Origin: Armatimonadota bacterium
GTDB taxonomy: Bacteria; Armatimonadota; UBA5829; DTJY01
Assembly: GCA_029907255.1 (NCBI GenBank)
Contig: JARYMF010000008.1
Span: forward strand, 100,765 to 164,764
Direction of reading: 5' to 3'
Length of the DNA: 64,000 nt
In this document: positions 61,279 to 64,000 of the stretch, piece after piece
Numbering within the stretch: the stretch's first letter is position 1
Layout: each line of letters opens with the position of its first letter
Position numbers and translations under genes: made by a program
Notes under the pieces: generated by a model
Database searches by the model: none
The model's input: the letters and a program-made list of their open reading frames with translations, nothing else
What the model was told of the DNA's origin: nothing

Positions 61279-63569
61279 TACAATTCTGTATGCCATTCTA
61301 CTGGCATGATGTGCACCAGCTTCCCCCTTTCGTCAAGGGTAAATTCAATATCGGTTACGCATTTATCAGGTTTGAGTTCGATTTCGACGCTATCGTTGCC
61401 ACGCACAATATATCGTTTTGGCAGAGCTTCTACTGCGATTCGAATGCGATAGCGGCCAGGTTCTAGATTGCAAAAAGTAAATACCCCATCCCGACCTGTA
61501 GCGGTTGCACGGTCGGCAATGCATACCGGTATGTCTGGCAAACCTTCGTCAAGGTCAAATCTGCCGTTGCCATTTTTGTCTAGATACACTCGGCCTGATA
61601 CACAACCAAGGGGTATAAGGTGAAAATCCAATTCTTGCTTCGATTCCCGTGTGACTGCAATATCCCGTATGGCGCTAGTGAGTTTATAATCCGCTGGGAC
61701 ACTTTCTTCAGCAACAGTTGCTTGGTAGGCTCCCGTTGGAACGCATTTAAAAAGATAACGCCCATGTTTGTCAGTTATGGCGGAATATGGACCCAGGCGA
61801 ACTGTGATGTTCTCGAGCGGTTGTCCTAATTGATCGGTGACTGTTCCCGCAACTTCCCCGCCGCGTGCTGGAACCCATGTAGGCCAGGTCTTCTTGAGCA
61901 TCACGAGGAAACCTCGCTTACCACGCAAGTTATCTACAAATTGGTAAGGGCTTAAACGGCCGTAGTCAAGTATTAGAGATAATCCGTTTGAAAGCTGATG
62001 GTCTAGACGAACTCTTAGAAGATCAGAATCCGCTAAATTAGGAAATCCGCTTATGGTCTGCAGGGTGGTCTGCTTGGAAAGCCTGAAGCTTGCGATGAGC
62101 TGTTGCTGATTAGCTGCACAGCCGCCTTGAGAGTGCCTAGTTAATTGATAGTCAATATGCACTCTTTGGTTTAGCAGCATCGAGAGCGAGCTTATTAAGC
62201 TACTGCCAGAATTGTGAATTTCCAGATTTCGACCCGTAAGGCTGTCTACCTTGGAGGAGTTTTCTTGGTAGCGCACAAAGAGGTTTGCTTTGTTTGAAAG
62301 TGGTATCGTAACTCCGACGCCGTGCCCTGTTGAAGACTGGTTTAAAACTTTGTGTTCTGTGCGGTCAAGTGTTAGAGCCCAGCGCTTCAACAAAGGAAAC
62401 CTTAATCCGAGGGTTCGGAATAAAGACTCTTGGTCGTTGGCATCGGTAGAGGAGCTATAACCATAAAAAATAGATGTGGTTGGTGTGATTTGAAAAGATG
62501 CAAATATACCCGACGAATGACCAAATCCAGAAGGCAAGTGGCGTAGGAATGCGTAAACTTCAAATGGATTCTTATCACATCGAACTGATAAGTATCTCGA
62601 TTCGTCCGTCGCTATTTCCCCATTGAGCTGCACATATTCGTTTAAACGCACGGCGTCTCTGTATGTTACTATTGCTTCGGGATTCGTTGTCTTTTCTGTT
62701 TTCATATAAGCACCAAGGTAGGGCCACCTGCCGCCGGCGTCCCAAGTGTAGCGGATTCCTTTCACTAGACCCCATATCTCGCTATACAAGTCGCCTCCCT
62801 CAAAGCCACGGCCACCTTCTTTGTCAAGCCATCTGAAATGGCTATTATGCAACCGTGTACCTTGGTTTCCTTTGGTAACTAGCGCCCATAAGTCTGTCTC
62901 ACCACCCCAAACCTTGCCGTTTGCCGTCAGTTCAAATCCCCAATCAAAGCCTTGCACGTGCCCAATGCCAACGCCAATATTGAGCTTCTCCTTTGTCGGA
63001 GGTAGATTGATGCTGGAGGGTTTATTCTTGGTAATTTGGGGCATGTTTTTTTGTTGGGTCCTAGGCTTTGGGATAATAAGTGCTCGCCATCCGTCGCCGA
63101 TATCGTTTTGTTCGTTTAGTCCAGGTATAGGCAATATAGGGCGGCTGAAGGTGACGCGCTTGTTGGAAGAATCTACTGTAACTACGAGACCGCTTAGTTT
63201 TGCGATGGCATGGGGATCCAAAAATAAGCAAAAACCCTGTCTCATCGCGGGAAGGGTTAGCGGTGTTACTTCATCACGACAGCTCAGTACCCCGGCGCCG
63301 TCAGTCCACTGCCACAATCTGCCATCCACACTTCTAAGTAGCAGACTTTGCCCTTCAACTGAGGTATGAATACCAAGTGGTGGGCCAATACCCGTGGAGT
63401 TTAGAAGTACGCTCCCTGCTACGGGTATAGGAGAGGCTGCTTGAGTTAGGTCAGTCTCTTCGTAAAACACTTCCCATGATGAGCGTTCAGCGTGGCTGCC
63501 CGCACGTGAAAAAAAACATATGACGCCAATGATGGCGGTAATGCAAAGAAAAGCTCGAATCGTTGGCAT
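61278..63569 (-). CDS. Usher-like outer-membrane barrel with carboxypeptidase-regulatory and SdrD-like domains
   Basis: A 763-residue exported protein. A signal peptide (about 1-28) leads to a beta-rich N-terminal region and a long stretch of barrel-like strands (about 190-570, e.g. RTLGLRFPLLKRWALTLDRTEHKV). Then comes a carboxypeptidase-regulatory-like Ig domain (VAGTVTDQLGQPLENITVRLG) and an SdrD B-like repeat (VSGRVYLDKNGNGRFDLDEGLPD). Length and layout recall fimbrial ushers, and the flanking genes look like a chaperone and a subunit. A diverged chaperone-usher system is my best reading, not a certain one. Confidence 0.6.
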   Translation of the reverse strand: MPTIRAFLCITAIIGVICFFSRAGSHAERSSWEVFYEETDLTQAASPIPVAGSVLLNSTGIGPPLGIHTSVEGQSLLLRSVDGRLWQWTDGAGVLSCRDEVTPLTLPAMRQGFCLFLDPHAIAKLSGLVVTVDSSNKRVTFSRPILPIPGLNEQNDIGDGWRALIIPKPRTQQKNMPQITKNKPSSINLPPTKEKLNIGVGIGHVQGFDWGFELTANGKVWGGETDLWALVTKGNQGTRLHNSHFRWLDKEGGRGFEGGDLYSEIWGLVKGIRYTWDAGGRWPYLGAYMKTEKTTNPEAIVTYRDAVRLNEYVQLNGEIATDESRYLSVRCDKNPFEVYAFLRHLPSGFGHSSGIFASFQITPTTSIFYGYSSSTDANDQESLFRTLGLRFPLLKRWALTLDRTEHKVLNQSSTGHGVGVTIPLSNKANLFVRYQENSSKVDSLTGRNLEIHNSGSSLISSLSMLLNQRVHIDYQLTRHSQGGCAANQQQLIASFRLSKQTTLQTISGFPNLADSDLLRVRLDHQLSNGLSLILDYGRLSPYQFVDNLRGKRGFLVMLKKTWPTWVPARGGEVAGTVTDQLGQPLENITVRLGPYSAITDKHGRYLFKCVPTGAYQATVAEESVPADYKLTSAIRDIAVTRESKQELDFHLIPLGCVSGRVYLDKNGNGRFDLDEGLPDIPVCIADRATATGRDGVFTFCNLEPGRYRIRIAVEALPKRYIVRGNDSVEIELKPDKCVTDIEFTLDERGKLVHIMPVEWHTEL

Positions 63570-64000
63570 TACCTCCCATCGGTGTCTGCCGGTCTGTTGA
63601 TTTGTAGTTCTTTCTCGGCTCCCATCAGGTAGTCAAGACCAACGTCAATGATTACTCTGACTTTATATGTGCCAGACGGTAGTATGTTAGGATTGGGTAG
63701 GGGAGCGCTGAATTCGCATGTATTCACCGGCTCCGGTAGCAGTGGTTCACCGCCAATTTGCACCGTAGCAACTGGATTCTGTTCGCCAGGTTTGTAAAAC
63801 TCAAACGTGCCATTTACTTTAAGGGGAATATTGCCATCGTTTTTCAACGTTACGGCAACTTTTTCAGCCGTGATGCGAACACCAGTGATCTTGGCAGAGC
63901 GGGTTGCATTGGGTATCTCGATGAAAATTCCAACGGATACAGAACCCCTAAAAATCACTGAAACGCCTGATGGTTTAGGTGCAAGGGGGTCGGGAATCTC
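63569..64000 (-). CDS. Fimbrial-chaperone-like protein (5' partial)
   Basis: The frame is open to the right edge, so the N-terminus is missing; 143 residues are visible. After SVGIFIEIP comes an Ig-like domain with TLKNDGNIPLKVNGTFEFYKPGEQ, SAPLPNPNILPSGTYKVRVIID and a final strand before the stop. This is the second-domain pattern of archaic fimbrial chaperones that hold pilus subunits in the periplasm. Its stop coincides with the start of the usher-like gene. The first domain and the Arg/Lys subunit-binding cleft lie outside the window and could not be checked. Confidence 0.6.
   Translation of the reverse strand, partial: EIPDPLAPKPSGVSVIFRGSVSVGIFIEIPNATRSAKITGVRITAEKVAVTLKNDGNIPLKVNGTFEFYKPGEQNPVATVQIGGEPLLPEPVNTCEFSAPLPNPNILPSGTYKVRVIIDVGLDYLMGAEKELQINRPADTDGR

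Noticed and set aside
1..64000. CRISPR arrays, insertion sequences, classical defence or biosynthetic gene clusters
   Set aside because: I found no regularly spaced repeats, transposases, Cas, toxin-antitoxin pairs or assembly-line enzymes; the HNH protein alone does not indicate a defence system.

Overview
The window looks like chromosome from a free-living, diderm, saccharolytic bacterium, most likely Armatimonadota or a neighbouring uncultured lineage. That placement is inferred from gene content: golvesin-like domains, DUF2961/GH172, GH99-like WbsX, GH130, GH4, URO-D-like proteins, c-type cytochromes, an outer-membrane-barrel-like protein and a pilus-like cluster. There is no 16S rRNA gene to confirm it. 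Genes are tightly packed, with many ATGA or TAATG overlaps. I see no phage, insertion sequence or CRISPR array.

Layout. 1-9.0 kb (+): a secreted envelope module. It holds three golvesin-domain proteins (an FN3 protein cut by the window edge, a clan GH-A glycosidase and a zinc amidase), a tandemly duplicated pair of unknown secreted protein plus PD40 beta-propeller, and a second zinc amidase. 9.1-12.7 kb (+): a DUF2961/GH172 protein, then a di-heme peroxidase overlapping a single-heme barrel-like protein. 12.7-14.5 kb (-): GH130 and an S26 signal peptidase. 14.7-19.6 kb (+): M20 peptidase, then a Gfo/Idh dehydrogenase, class III aminotransferase and URO-D-like protein. 20.1-26.8 kb (-): a sugar ABC transporter without its ATPase, an STN-domain protein, an M48 protease, and a metallophosphoesterase-tetraheme cytochrome with an in-frame TGA. 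27.0-33.6 kb: ApgM, a BadF-type kinase, a GH4 glycosidase, a DUF362 ferredoxin protein and a DUF4139 protein. 33.7-39.7 kb (+): surE, two degenerate amidohydrolases, a GH99-like protein and a third paralogue of the unknown secreted family. 40-47.7 kb: a degenerate HD-GYP protein, hisG, a zinc-ribbon/TPR pair, DUF2905, queA, a MerR-like HTH protein, DUF192 and a GT4 glycosyltransferase. 47.8-59.3 kb (-): a housekeeping block of dnaX, ebfC, recR, porGAB, pdxS, pdxT and a propeller protein, then the SRP RNA, a TPR membrane protein and an ABC-2 exporter. 59.6-64 kb: a compact unit that is either a small ORF or a structured RNA, an HNH endonuclease, tRNA-Met, and a chaperone/usher-like cluster running off the end.

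The strongest unusual signal is at 26644-26646 on the minus strand. An open frame runs uninterrupted across a single TGA, joining a signal peptide and phosphoesterase motif to the rest of a phosphoesterase-tetraheme cytochrome. The TGA sits where a Cys-Gly-Cys motif is expected. A hairpin of bacterial SECIS geometry begins 11 nt downstream. I read this as a selenoprotein with the motif Ser-Cys-Gly-Sec.

Other leads are the duplicated secreted-protein/propeller module, the peroxidase/heme-barrel pair, the 59.7 kb transcription unit, a 24-bp perfect LacI-type palindrome next to a possible small RNA, and the pilus-like cluster. All functional statements rest on motifs read by eye; no database search was run.
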